A stretch of DNA of 64,000 nucleotides from Irpex lacteus. Its lineage: Eukaryota; Basidiomycota; Agaricomycetes; Polyporales; Irpicaceae. The DNA is taken from the NCBI GenBank assembly GCA_001986395.2, contig MQVO02000032.1:233713-297712 (forward strand). Reading direction: 5' to 3'. Below are positions 10,709 to 22,700 of the stretch, piece after piece; the first letter of the stretch is position 1; each line of letters opens with the position of its first letter. Position numbers and translations under genes: made by a program. Under the pieces are notes generated by a model. That model saw only the letters and a list, made by a program, of their open reading frames with translations, was not told the origin of the DNA and did not search any database.

Positions 10709-12957
10709 CGTGTGAATTTTAACTTAGAATTATCGCGCGTTCACCGTCTGGCCACACAAAATCTTCTCTACACGTCCTAATTCGCCTCCAGACACAAAAT
10801 ATATTTATAGAGACTTGATCTACAAGCATGAAATTGACATAGTAGTGATTAAACGAACTACCTTATACGCTGTTTGTACTCCTATGAGCGATAACAGGCT
10901 AGAAACCTGTGGCTGCTACTGTGGGACTGTCTTCCCTGTTGAACAGGTGATTTCTGAAGCCCGAAATGGTCAGCAACAGTACACCTGCGGTTAGCGTACT
11001 CGTAGCAGCTACCCATTACCTTGTGGTGGGCTTGATAGTGACCATATAGTTCTTCGTCGGACGAGATATTCAACCCACTGAGAGCCTGAGACCAAGAGCC
11101 TAGAGTCATCGTTGATGGACTCGAGCTTGTTCGAGCAGTCTATGCGGAAGTATATCACTGAGAATGAAGGATGAGCGCACACACAAGTCTGAACGGTTAC
11201 GCACGTATGTCTTGAGTCTTGACTGCAGAAGAAAGGTTGGTTGCTGGGTGACACCACCGCACTTGCCTAGATACACAGTGCACAGAGGTGTACCGTGGCT
11301 ATGTAATAGCGAGAGGGTGTGATTGACCTAGGAGAGAACATTTGTGGATGAAAAAATAGAAGCTACACTGACCGGAAGGCGATAAGTAAAGACGCACATG
11401 CAAGGTGAACTATACACAACGTACCAAGCGAAGTACCACTCTCGAATATCCACAGGCTTCCCCACATACACAGCCCTTTGATCATCGATGGACTACACTC
11501 GCAAGGCACGAGGTCCTTCATGTCTGGCGGAGTTGGTGTTGAGAAGCAGACGACTCGCAAGTCCCGACTGCCCATGGGAGGCATGTCACGGAACGAGCCG
11601 CCATGTTCAGCGCAATGGTAGACTCTTTCAGCCTTGAGACACAGGTTTTAAAACCCTTTGTCGGTGACTGCCCATAATGAAAAGGCGGGTCGCTTCAATG
11701 GAATTTTGCGACTCGTTCTAGAGATACAACCGGGAGTCAGCAGCGACACTTGGAACAGCGAAGAAAGTAGTTATTAGTGAGAGCACTGATAAAAATGATA
11801 CCTGTAATTATCGTTAGAGGTATCAATTCTGGGTTGACCGTTGAACGTTGAACGATGATGAGAGCGAGAGCTCAGGTGCTCAAGTCTGGCGCCGATAGCT
11901 TGGAAATCTGAGTATGGGCGCCTCTCAGATCGCTCTGTTCTGAAACTACAACCACCGCCAGTTCAAGTGTTCGAGAGGTCGTTCATCTCATACTTAGAGT
12001 GAGTTGGTTTCTGTTTTCCCATGACTACCAAGGTGTATTGACAAATAACATATCGTGACAATAGCCGGGAGCTGGCTCTCATGTCCTCGCCATGCACTGA
12101 CTTAGTTTCTAGATTTTACAATTACACCTACCGTGACTCCGGCTGCAGCTGGCCGCACTTCTCTCGCCATAACTGCATGTCTAGACGTACAGCTCTGCTG
12201 TTCCCTTCGCGCTACTCTTTCGGCAACTGACCACGACGTCGGTGAAGATGGAGGCTATATAACGGTGAGCATTTGAGTCTGCTGATCTACCACATGCATA
12301 TTTATGCTGTCCCCAATCCTCTCGCTACCTGATCTATCCGGATGCATCACGTTTGGCCTGAACCACTGGCGTAAATGTTTATATTAGCCACCCGCATCTT
12401 CAAGCACTCCCACGCCCCGTCACGGCCCCAACGATTACCTACGTCACTTCTGCCTCTTCGTCTCGCAGCACTGGCACTTACCCTGAGGGGAAGGAAGGTA
12501 GGTAAATCTTATTAATGACACTTCCAGTCACTGCTAATGTACTTACTTCGTTTCCAGTCTCGATCTTTAACATTATGACCAGCACTTTTGGTCTCGTTTC
12601 GTCAATCCGGCTCGAAATTATCACGGGAAAGGTACGAAACCGCTGTGTATATGCCCTATCGATGTGTCCTAACTGGTAGTGTTGTTTTTTTATATATAAC
12701 TCCATAGAATTTTTCGTCTCTATTAGTGGGAATGCCCTTGTCCAATGTCGGCTGCAGTTCCAAAACAAGATTCGAGTTCATAGGTGAGCCTGACTGGTTA
12801 TGCATCTTTAATCGCATCGTCTATACTCCTTGTGTATGTAGGAACCAGGAAATATACATTAATTTGCTGTAAACTATGACTACGTACTATAATGCGATAA
12901 TTTGTGTGGCCAGCTCGAGAAACGAAGCCCGGATTTTTCTAAGTTAAAATTCACACG
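10709..12957. mobile_element. 2.25-kb element with inverted termini inside the LINE 5' UTR
   Basis: The ends are inverted copies: CGTGTGAATTTTAACTTAGAA at 10709-10729 matches the reverse complement of 12937-12957 exactly (21 bp). After ~20 diverged bases, CTGGCCACACAAA (10748-10760) matches the reverse complement of 12901-12913. Terminal repeats of about 50 bp bounding 2.25 kb suggest a DNA transposon. No clear flanking target duplication is visible, and no ORF resembles a transposase, so it would be non-autonomous or degenerate. An alternative, inverted LINE 5' ends meeting head to head, fits less well because the sequences outside the repeats do not match. Confidence 0.6.
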
Positions 12958-13583
12958 GTAGGCGTCTATTGGGCGCTCGATCGACATCGACATTTCGCGA
13001 CCGATTGTACCAGCCGGTCTGAAGAGCGCAGCGTCAGACCGGCTGGTTACGAGCCTATGTCGGGGGTTCCTTTTGCTGGGGTTTCTGGTTTCGGTGCCAT
13101 GGCTGGACTTTGTATTTGGTGTCCGGTTTCTTACTATTCTTTGTGTAGCGCTAGCTATATAGTTCTCGGTGTTTTCCGAGTGGCTTAGGGCGGCTAAACA
13201 GCGGCTAAGGCGCTCAAACTCTATTTTTAATTTTTGTGTATTTTTCTGGGCGTTTAGTTACATGGTGCGGGCGTCGCCCTTTGGGCCTTTGTCGTTGTAA
13301 CACGTGTACCGCGTTTCCAGCGTCGCTGTGCATTTTCTTCCTCGTTTTTGTGCGCGCTCGCCCTGAGCATCCTGCGCGGTCTCGTAGTGTCTTCTGGAGC
13401 GCCCTGCTCCTGTCTTCGCGAGTTGTTCGCTGTTACTTGATGAGCTCCTTCCTGGGGCTCGATACTTCTTGTCCGTAGTAGTCTTCTTTGGCCGTTAGCT
13501 TCGCCACTTTTCGTGGTTACTAGTCCCCGAGACCGCGTAGAGGTGGCCACGAGCTTCTTCTCCTGAGCGAGCTCGTCTCGGGG
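12958..13583 (-). other. Distal LINE 5' UTR with perfect 14-bp hairpin
   Basis: LINE sequence between the inverted-terminus element and the right target duplication. ACCAGCCGGTCTGA (13009-13022) is followed after 11 nt by its exact reverse complement (13034-13047). An open minus-strand frame at 13254-13583 is Arg/Thr/Gln-rich, and its open character continues through the target duplication, so it is not supported as a gene. Confidence 0.6.
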
Positions 13584-13598
13584 AGCAAACCTAAAGTT
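13584..13598. repeat. LINE target-site duplication, right copy
   Basis: Exact match to 110-124. It defines the 5' end of the LINE at about 13583 and shows that 10709-12957 lies inside the element rather than beyond it. Confidence 0.85.
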
Positions 13599-14300
13599 AA
13601 CGTTTCTCATTTACTCCGAGTATGTGCAATTAAGTAATGTGCATGCACTGGTTGTAAGCCACTAAAACTCTTTTCCAAATATGATAACATACTTACACAC
13701 TCTCTGATAGCAGCGTACTCATTATGATACGGGCTGTATCGACAATCTGGTGAAAACAATGCTCGCGGCCTTCGCGAGGCATGTTCTGACGGACACTGAA
13801 AATGTGTGTACACCGTCAACGAAGAGTTGGCGTAATGACCTGCTAGCCCTCATCATGATATCTGTAGAAAAAACACTCAAGAAACTCAGGAACTCTCTTT
13901 GGCCCTGTTCAGACCGAGTCAATGACTACGAGGCTTTCTTGCACTAGTATACTATCCGTACAGAGAGGCCTCAGGCTACCTCTTTCTGCTGCGATAGTAT
14001 ACTACTAATATCAAAGTTTGAGGGTGGGTGCCATTTCTGACGCAGATCACATAGTGAGAATTACAGTTCTGAAACGTCATCGTGCTAGGTGAGCGGTTGA
14101 CAGAAGTGAACCGGTACACTGCCGCGCCAGGTTCTCCCCAGACATGAAAGTCTAGGTAAGTGTTGAACTTTAATGACCAACATATCTGATGATCGCTTGT
14201 TGATGGCCTGTGTATCGGTACTTCACCCGCTGCTATATGAAGACAGACTGCCTCGTGAACCTACTCCTTGGCCTCGCACAGCGTATCCCCAGTCCTCAAC
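13599..14300. other. Intergenic host sequence
   Basis: Empty of recognisable genes. It holds the sequence into which the LINE inserted and the presumed promoter of the gene starting at 14301. Confidence 0.5.
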
Positions 14301-15691
14301 ATGTATTCCCTGCTCACTCTGGAGCGTGCAGCGCTTCTAGCTGAAGCTGTACTGTATGGTGCGTAGCTTAAGTGTCCCCTACTCCTAAATGTGCATATAA
14401 TCACCATATCATTCAGGAATTTATGTTCTTACATTCTCGGTGACAATCATTGTCCTACTGTGAGTGCATCCGATGAAAACCACCTCACCGTCGTCACTCA
14501 GTGTATGTACAGTCGGAGGCGATATTCGATAGCGGACAGTCTACTTGCGACGGCCACAATAGTCATGTTCATTTTGTCCACTGCTCATCTCGGCTTACTT
14601 GGTTCCTCTATCTTACGCCACATTCATGACGGCGTCATTGGCGACGGCTTGGAGTTTCGGGTGCCAGCCTATCCAGAACCGATTTTGCAAATTGTTCTCG
14701 AGTGCTTGAACGCAAGTCGTCTTACCATTCAATTCTGCTAGTATAACTGATGGGATACATAGTGCATTCTCGGGGACGCCATCATCTCTTGGAGAGCCTG
14801 GGTGCTATGGAATCGAAGCAAGCCGGTTCTTGCTGTGCCAGCCACCCTGCTCGTAGCTGCGCTCGGTACGTCCCCGGGCTGTTGTTACTGCCAGTGAATG
14901 CCACCACTAAGGCCGCTCTCTATGCAATCCCAGCTTGTACTGTAGGTCTTTGTCGCGCGGTAGTCGTTGAACCGGCTGGATCTGTGACGTTCACTTCTCG
15001 CAATGTACAACACTGGGGGGCTGGTGCTTTGGGATTGACCTTCATCGCCAACGTATGGAGTGTTGTGCTTGTTGCATTGCGATTCCGGTTCGTTAGCCCT
15101 TCTGTATTAATAAATCAGCTAATCATGGGAGTCCCGTTACTCAGGACGTACCAGAAGGAGGTCGCGGGGAATCTTCCATCCAAGGCATCTTCCGGCGGGT
15201 CGCCGATGGTCATTCTACTCTTTCTGGTCGAGACGGGAACACTCTATTGCTGTACACTCGTGAGTACCCAGGGATCTCGGCATTATGACAGTGAGAAAGC
15301 TGATAATTTTTGCCTGTATCTATAGCTCCTTGTGGGTGTCACGTTCATCTCACATACGGACGGCGTATATGTCATGCTGGACTTGCTAGCTCAATTTACG
15401 GTATGTGCCTGAATGATCTGCATGTCTTTGATTCTTATTGACATACCTCAGGGCCTATATCCGACACTGATGGTATTCCTAATCGCTATACGAAAAGCAC
15501 AGAGAAGGGGAAGTCGTCTAACAGATGGAACCGCGATCGTAACACAAGCTGCGGATGATACTAGGACTCGGCAGAGCACCATCGTCTTTGCTCCCGTAAC
15601 CACGGTTAATTCCGTGGATTCTGAACGGACGCCTGGTTTTGAACCAGTCCAGAAGCACAGAAAGCTTGAGGATGGATTGTCCCTCACCTGA
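14301..15691 (+). CDS. Multi-pass membrane protein of an expanded agaricomycete family
   Basis: Visible only after splicing. Proposed exons: 14301-14358, 14417-14459, 14513-14711, 14763-14865, 14895-15087, 15145-15259, 15326-15400, 15452-15691. The start gives MYSLLTLERAALLAEAVLYG followed by IYVLTFSVTIIVLLRRR; later segments include LLATATIVMFILSTAHLGLL, GDAIISWRAWVLWNRSK, GALGLTFIANVWSVVLVALR, MVILLFLVETGTLYC and GLYPTLMVFLIAIRKAQ. This succession of about seven hydrophobic segments, with WRAW and GxYPTL signatures, matches a common basidiomycete family of unknown function; the C-terminal ~55 residues are soluble. Intron 3 uses a GC donor (AAC/GCAAGT). The fourth intron would be only 29 nt, too short for normal splicing, so that junction is misjudged or the gene is damaged there. 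Confidence 0.72.
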
Positions 15692-15831
15692 TACGGTGAT
15701 GTACTGCGTTGAGGAAGCGTTGATATGGGCGGTGTTAATGTGTCAAGTCCAAACTGTGTTGAATTCAGCGCTGAGCTTTAGGTCACTGTACAGTTTCAAC
15801 AAGATGCAAAATGAAACGTTCGTGTCTGTTC

Positions 15832-16534
15832 TCAACAAGCAAAGACTCCGACCGCACGACCCTTCTTCAAGATGCCTATCGCCTGCTCGACACTCACAAA
15901 CCAACTAAACCCTTTGTCGTTCCCATCCGTACCACTGGAGATGCGGTACATGATAGATTTCAGGGCTGAAACAAATGGAAGGCCTTGAACGTGAAGATGG
16001 AGGTGATTGACGGTGTTGAACGGTGGGATAACGTAGCCCATGCTGTGCATGCAATATCAGCTAGCAATCGTTGGAAAGCAGAGGGGCGTAGTTACCGCCG
16101 CAAATCCTCGGAGACGTTGAGCCCATCTAAGATGGTATGGCCTATCTCGGCCATTCGTTCGACTGAACTGAATGTGAGTTAATAGTTCACCGGGAGTTAA
16201 GTCGTCCAAGTCTTACCTAGCCCTACATCCGCCTCGTGCAATGACTTGACATTATCTACGTCCAAGACTCGTTAGGGTGGTATATGAGTGTTCCAACGGT
16301 ATGGGCACGAACCTATGTGCCTCTTTGGCACGAGCAGAATGTGGTGGGTTGCAGCTGGACTACGATCGGTGAAGGCAACGAATTCCTCGTCCTTGAACAG
16401 GAGCTTTGAGATAGCGTCACTGCTTTACCCCCCAGGTTTGAACATACCTCCCATACGATGTTGAACCCTCGTTCAACAGTGACGTTACAGAAAACGCACC
16501 CGGGCTTGGTTTGCTGCACGTTTCCAGTCGCCAT
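15832..16534 (-). CDS. HINT3: Histidine-triad (HIT) hydrolase, HINT3-like
   Basis: Five exons read on the minus strand (16534-16448, 16403-16313, 16255-16217, 16162-16096, 16042-15832) give a 164-residue protein in one consistent frame with GT-AG introns. Residues 13-16 form the CVFC motif near the start of the fold, followed by the FVAFTDRSPAATHHILLVPK strand region and SLHEADVGL. Near the C-terminus, GYVIPPFNTVNHLHLHVQG carries the histidine triad (His108, 110, 112). HIT proteins of this branch hydrolyse nucleoside phosphoramidates such as AMP-NH2; PPF before the triad is typical of HINT3-type members. The protein is probably cytosolic or nuclear (inference). The gene converges on the membrane-protein gene ending at 15691, leaving 140 bp between stop codons. 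Confidence 0.88.
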
Positions 16535-16810
16535 TCACAGTCACCGTTTGCAGTGTGGTAGACAGTGTTGAACGCCACAATGCCCGCTCCGAGTCACACG
16601 AGCAATCTAAATAGCTTGGGAAACGGCGGTGTCACGGTTGTTCTTCTCGATCTGATTATCAGTGACTAGGTTGCAGACGCATCCCCAAAGGGTACAGCAC
16701 AGAATGTAGTCTGCCAATCCGCCAGAACGAGTGGAAACGACAGATGTCATGTAATCGTATGAAAGATTATTTTACTCGGGCATTGTGAAAGATAATCCGG
16801 AGAAATAAAA

Positions 16811-17632
16811 CTACGACTCTCGCGCCGAATCTCGTATCTTCTTGTTCGGCCTCACAGTCCAGTACCATCGAAAGGTGTCAAGGTACCACTTCGGCTCTTC
16901 CTGAAGATCAAGCCAGCGCATAACTTCGGTTTGCGCAGTGGGTGACAGGATGCCGACGTAGTTGGTGCCCATTGTGACAACGACCTTGCAACTGCCCCGG
17001 GAATCATACACTGGCAGACAGTTAATCTTGAACAAATCACGCTGCTTGGAGGTGAAATCGAACTTGAACTTCTTGAGGACGGCGAGGTGGGTGTGCAGGT
17101 CGAAGAGAGTGCGGGTGTAGCGGGGGTATATATATCTTTTCACGGTTCGCGGGAGTATTCCTAATCCTCGTCCTCGTCCTGGTCGTCCTCCTTCACATCA
17201 CCGTCCACGTCCTCCTCTTCGTCCTCGTCCTTGAACTCTTCGTCATCTGACACTGGTTCAGACGGCTGTTTAGGAGCAAAGGCTGTGTCAGACCACGGTT
17301 GCATCGTAACACACAGAGGGAAATGCGCCTCGATGGCCTCGCAAACGTCGAGGTAGCCGACTATCCAGCCCAAGCGTACGACGGGAGGTAAGAGACCCGT
17401 CTACACGTGAAAGGGAAAGCGAGGCGAGAAGAGTCTTCTTGGCTGTGATACGCAGTGGGCGAATTCCTGGAACCGTATGTGAGTGATTGTAGCCTGTCGT
17501 GTATGACTGCTAAGGTGTACTCACCGCTTTTACTTATGGCCGACTCGTCGTACGCACGGCCGCCATCTCGTGGCCTGGCATGAATAACGCGTCTGGAGCG
17601 ACGCCCGGTGGTAGGATACTTCGTTTCACCAT
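16811..17632 (-). CDS. Unrecognised protein with an acidic middle
   Basis: A probable host gene of unknown function. A possible first exon begins MVKRSILPPGVAPDALFMPG at 17632. After an intron ending in CGTGTAG, coding resumes with TGLLPPVVRLGWIVGYLDV and ANIEAHFPL-like sequence, continues to PWSDTAFAPKQP and enters an Asp/Glu run (EEFKDEDEEED). The last part (16811-17143) reads YPRYTRTLFDLHTHLAVLKK, then CKVVVTMGTNYVGILSP and WYLDTFRWYWTV, with folded-domain character. A TAG at 17161 separates the acidic stretch from the last part; a 41-nt intron (GTGATG to GATTAG) would bypass it and keep frame, otherwise this is a frameshifted pseudogene. First-exon splicing is uncertain. Confidence 0.5.
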
Positions 17633-18157
17633 GTTGAAGAAGTTGGCACTGGCGGTGGTGATTCAGAAAGTGTCAGAATGACAAGCGTTCCAACTTCGAA
17701 CCCGCCTCATTGTAGGCTCTAAGGGAAATTAAGTATCTGAGAGGGGCTCATATATATATTACCGTGTTACGTCTGATACTTAGTTCACGTCATCTTGGGC
17801 AGTTCCTAGAGGTGCGTGTGTAGTGAATTGGCCATGGTGAGAACGAGCAAGTGCTGGAGCAAGGTAAAGTAATTAAAGTCAGTAAGAAAGTCAGATTGAT
17901 CGATAACGAACTTCGTAGACAAGTAACAAACCACCAAACGCCCACTTCACTTCCTATAACCGCCCACTTACTCCCAACAATACGTAGCGCTTACTCATCG
18001 ACCCTTACACCACACGCGCACTCGAATTTCTTTGCCGCCACCACTCGTTAGTCCGTTCCGCCAGCTGGTCACTTCCCTCCCTCTCTTCTCCCCTCCTCCT
18101 CAAGAATACGAAAAGAGATACGAAGCTTAAGGCTGGAATCTGAGGAATTAAGTAGTA

Positions 18158-19423
18158 ATGGCGGATACTCCTGTACAGCCCGTGTCTGGTCCTTCGAAAG
18201 ATAGTGGTAGCTGGCTCCCGGCGAAGTCATGGCGACATTTCGTAGCTGGCGGGTGAGTTCTCCTCACACATACTACACACTCACGCACTTCAATCTTAAC
18301 TCTCCACTAACATCGCTCACATTGTTGTTGATGTAGAGTTGGAGGTATGTGCGGCGCGATCGTCACAAGCCCGTTTGACGTGGTCAAGACGCGTCTGCAG
18401 TCGGACTTGTTCCGCGAGAAGCATGCGACGTTTTCATTGAGTGGTGCTGGTGTGGGAGGTGCTAGTGCGAGTGTGGTGGTACCGCGACGGCCGAATTTGT
18501 TGTGGCATTTTGTCGAGACGGGGCATATTCTCCGGTACGTGCAGTCGGCGTGCTCTCAACCTGAAGACACCTTGGAGAGTTTTGTGGACATAGTGTTAAT
18601 GATGATGATGATATTGTTCGCTGTTTACAGAGACATATACCAAAAGGAGTCCCCACGAGCACTCTTCAAAGGCCTCGGACCAACTCTCGTCGGCGTCGTA
18701 CCCGCACGCTCCATCAACTTCTTCACCTACGGCAACGGCAAACAAATCATCGCCGACAGATTCAACAACGGCCGCGAGTCCACCTGGGTGCACCTCTGCG
18801 CCGCCGCCTGCGCCGGTATCGCCACCGGCACCGCGACCAATCCCATATGGGTCGTAAAGACGCGTTTGCAGCTCGCGGAGCACGACAAAGCTGCGTCATT
18901 GAGGCATGCGAGGAACTGGTATGGCGGGTCGTGGGAGACGATTAAGGGGATTGTGAGGGAGGAGGGGTTCAGGGGGTTTTATAAGGGGTTGAGTGCGAGT
19001 TATTTGGGGGTCACGGAGGGGACTATTCAGTGGGTGCTGTATGAGAGGTTGAAGAAGATGACGAGGGGCGTGGAGGGGCAGCAGCAGGGTGGTGTTGGGG
19101 AGTGGTTTGGGCTGTTGGGGAGTGCGGGTACGGCGAAGTGCGTGGCTACTCTGATTACTTATCCGCATGAGGTGCGTTTGAATTTGCGTTTGCGTTCACT
19201 GTGGAGTTGTGCTGAGACCTTTTGGTAGGTTATTCGGACACGACTGCGTCAACCACTAGTAAACGGCAAGGTCAAGTACACCGGGCTCGTGCAGACGCTC
19301 CGACTCGTCATCGCAGAAGAAGGCACAAAATCGCTGTACGGCGGACTCAGCGCACATTTAATGCGTGTGATCCCCAACGCCGCCGTGATGTTCTTCATCT
19401 ACGAGGCCGTCCTGCGCTGGTAG
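18158..19423 (+). CDS. RIM2: Mitochondrial pyrimidine nucleotide carrier (Rim2/SLC25A33-36 type)
   Basis: Four exons (18158-18252, 18337-18534, 18631-19171, 19229-19423) encode 342 residues, a usual size for this SLC25 subfamily. All three carrier signatures are present: PFDVVKTRLQ at residues 44-53, PIWVVKTRLQ at 169-178 and PHEVIRTRLR at 276-285, each opening a repeat of two transmembrane helices. The Trp in the second signature (PIW) and the long first matrix loop between repeat halves are features of the Rim2/SLC25A33/36 branch, which exchanges pyrimidine nucleotides across the inner mitochondrial membrane to supply mtDNA and RNA synthesis. The start is the first ATG, followed by a short soluble tail (ADTPVQPVSGPSKD) before helix 1. 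The reading frame is intact. Confidence 0.92.
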
Positions 19424-19799
19424 AGCTTTCACCTTACAACTAGTATTGCTCTATCTGGCCTCTCGTCGTGCTGCTATGCTATCCGGGACATTGCTACACC
19501 CCGCACCATTGTAAAATGCTATAATACCCTAGTCTACGCTCGTCTAATGTACCTCCCCCCTTTGCATTAAAATTACTTAGGATCTCTATACACCCCATGT
19601 CACGTAGTCTATTTACCCACTCACCCAATAGATTTCTCGACTCTTATCTTTGAATTCTCGGCCGGAAGGAGGCGGCCCGGCTGCCATGATTGCGACTTGT
19701 GTCTATGTTTCAGGTCGCAGGCTGAGGCTCTCAGCATCGTGACAGACGACGACGACGATAAACCAGTCCTCGGAGGCTGCTTGTCACTGACCGACGACG

Positions 19800-22700
19800 A
19801 TGCCGGCACCACCAGAGTACCAGCCTCTGCCCCACGACGGCGGAGACGATGTCGAGCACTACCCACCGCAGCAGCCGCGCCCGGCGATGTACTACGGAGA
19901 GGGGGAGTTCGACCCGCCCAGCTCGGACGACGAGGAAGATAGTGCGTTTATTGAGAAAGGAAAAGGAGGGGAGGGTGAGCGGGATGGGGCTGCGTTGGAG
20001 GAGGACGGGGAGCTTGTCGTTGGTGGCAAGGTGCGTTGACGGAACCGAGAGGCGGGCGCAAGTTCAAGTTACTGAGAGTATGGGTGTATATTGTAGAACC
20101 ACCGACGGCCCTCGTCGCTGCGATGCCTGGTGTTCAGCCTGCTCGCGCTGGTGACTACGGCCGTCCTCATTGGCATATTTGCGGCGTTCTCGTATAGGGG
20201 GACGTCGTACCAGGTGCACGGGAGTCAGCATTTGACGATGGACCATGTGTTCAATGGGACGTTCTCGCCTGTTAGTGGGAGTGTGCGGTGGGTTCCTGAA
20301 GGTGCGTGCTGGTTGGTTTATTGGGTGTGTGTGTGTGTGTGTGATCTGACATGATGTGTGTTATGGTTGTGTGTGTAGCTGGAGACGGTGTGTATGCGAC
20401 GAATGAAGGCGGACGTATTAAACTTGTTGACTTGAAGTCGGACAACACGACGGATTTGGTTGCTCTGACCGACGTCCGCGACGTAAGTATATCTTTCAAG
20501 TGTTTCTCTACTCGCTCAAGCTAATATGTACCAGGACAACGGTGTACCCATCGGGTTCTCCAGCTGGGACCTCTCATCCGACATGAAATACCTCCTAATC
20601 AAAGCCGACCACCTCAAAGTACGCACACCTCCTCTACAACTAACCACATCTCTAACACCCACCCCAGCAATGGCGTCACTCAAGCTTCGGCAACTACTAC
20701 ATCCACGACCTCTCAACCCACACCACCGTGCCCCTCATCCCCCCAACCCACCCACCCGTAGTAGCCTACGCAAAATGGTCCCCCACCGGCCAATCCATCG
20801 CCTACGTAACGCACAACGACCTCTACATCCTCCCCTCCCCCTCCTCCCTCTCCCGACGTACCCCACCCATCCGCGTCACCTCCACCGGCAACACCTCCCT
20901 CTTCAACGGCGTGCCCGACTGGGTATACGAAGAGGAGGTCTTCAGCGCGGACTACGCGCTCTGGTGGAGCCCCGATAGCGCGAAGGTGGCGTATTTGAGC
21001 TTTGACGAGACGCAGGTGGACGAGTTTACGTTCCCGGTGTATAATCCGACGGAGAACTCGTATGAGGTGGTGCCGTACCCTGGGGCCGTGAGTATGAAGT
21101 ATCCGAAGCCGGGGTATAGTAATCCGTTGGTTTCTGTGCATGTGTTTGAGTTGGATCGGTATTATGAGGCTGTGGATGCTGCAGACGCAGAGACGGGGCA
21201 GGAGGCGGTGGGAGAGGCGACGTTGGAGCTGACGTGGGAGGGCCGGTTGCCGGTGAATGATAGTGTGATTGCGGAGGTTGCGTGGGTGGCGAATGGGAGT
21301 GTGTTGTTGAAGGAGGTGAATAGGGCGGGAAATAATGGGAGTATCGTCCTGTTCGATCTGGAACAGGGGGTTGTGAACTTTGGGAGGACGACGAGGAGAC
21401 TCGGGAAGCATGGAGAGCAGGGGGATGATGGGTGGATTGATTCGGTGCGTCTTCTTCTCCTAATTGGTAAACTGTGTTCGTCTCACTCACTGATGTATCA
21501 ATCTTGTGTGTAGTCGCAAAGTATCACTCCCCTCCCACAGTCCCTCACCCCAGGCGGTTTCCCAGCTTACCTCGACATCGTACCAAACGCAGACGGGTAC
21601 AACCACATCGCGCTGTTCAGCCCCGCGTCGGAGGGCACACCGCACTTCCTAACTAGTGGGAGCTGGGAAGTCACGGACGACACGTTGGCGGTGGATCCAG
21701 TGCGCAAAGTCGTGTACGTACCCTCTTTCTCCTCTCTCTCCCGCTCCTTCATTACCCTCTTACCTTGCTCTACGTCCTTTCTTGCAGATACTTCCGCGCA
21801 GCAAACCCCCACTCAACCCAACGCCACCTCTTCTCCATCCCCCTCCCCACCACCTCAGCCGACCTCTCTGCATCTGACGCAGGCAAAGTCGAACCGAAAC
21901 CACTCACGGATCTGTCGACGCCGGGGTACTTTGACGCTAGTTTCTCGCCGAGGGGCGGATTCTATTTGTTGACGTATGGGGGGCCTGGGGCGCCGTGGCA
22001 GAAGATTCAGGGGACGGGTGATGATGGTGAGTGCTTCTTCGCGTTAGAGGACGGTTTGATGGTGTTGGAGAGAGTATGTGTGCTGATCATTCGGGTGGGG
22101 GTGGTAGGGTTTGTGAGGCCGTTCACGGAGAACGAGGCGTTGAATAGGACGTTGTTGCAATACGAGCTACCTGTGGTTACGTATTCGACGATCGAGAGTG
22201 ACGGATACGGTGCGTATTTGGCCTTCCTTCTTTCCGAAGTGACGGTTGGAATTGATCGATTTTGATGTGTTGGTATGGTAGAGCTGAACGTGAGGGAGAT
22301 CCGTCCGCCGAGGATGGACGACTCGGGGAAGACGAAGTACCCTGTGCTGTTCCAAGTGTACGTCCCCTCTTCTCCCATCTCCCGTTTCTCCTCTCTCACT
22401 TCTCACCTTCCTCTTGCCTCACCTCGTTGATCCAACTGACTCGAATGTACATACAGATACGGCGGCCCCTTCTCCCAACAAGTCGACGTGAAGTACAGCG
22501 TCAACTTCCACCACTACCTCGCTGCCACACACAAGTACGTCGTCGTCACCGTGGACGGACGTGGGACGGGGTGGAAGGGACGGAAGTTGAGGAACCCGGT
22601 TAAGGATCAGTTGGGGTATTATGAGACGATTGATCAGATTAATGCGGCCAAGTGAGTTACTGGTTCTTTTGTGACTAGAGGATAATAAAGCTGATGATGT

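Larger units (their letters stand above)
125..13583 (-). mobile_element. Tad-like non-LTR retrotransposon (LINE), full length but split by two insertions
   Basis: The element reads right to left: 5' UTR, small upstream ORF, ORF1 with a zinc knuckle, ORF2 (endonuclease, reverse transcriptase, RNase H), 3' UTR and a poly(A) tail (T-run at 121-149 on the plus strand). A 15-bp direct repeat at 110-124 and 13584-13598 brackets the whole block, as expected for target-primed reverse transcription. Without the AT-rich insert (about 4950-7671) and the inverted-terminus element (10709-12957) the LINE is about 8.5 kb. ORF order, an RNase H domain after the RT, and the C-terminal Cys/His motif fit fungal Tad1-like LINEs; clade assignment is inference. 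Coding parts outside the ORF2 break are open, so the element was probably intact until it was interrupted. Confidence 0.88.

Noticed and set aside
10709..13583. Twin-priming inversion of the LINE 5' end
   Set aside because: Only the ~50-bp termini are inverted copies. Sequences outside them do not match each other, and the target duplication lies at 13584, so a separate inserted element fits better.
13254..13610. 118-codon minus-strand ORF as a LINE ORF0
   Set aside because: The frame starts outside the element across the target duplication, is simple in composition, and has no start codon inside the LINE that I could support.
20328..20341. GT microsatellite
   Set aside because: It is a short run inside an intron of the peptidase gene; ordinary.
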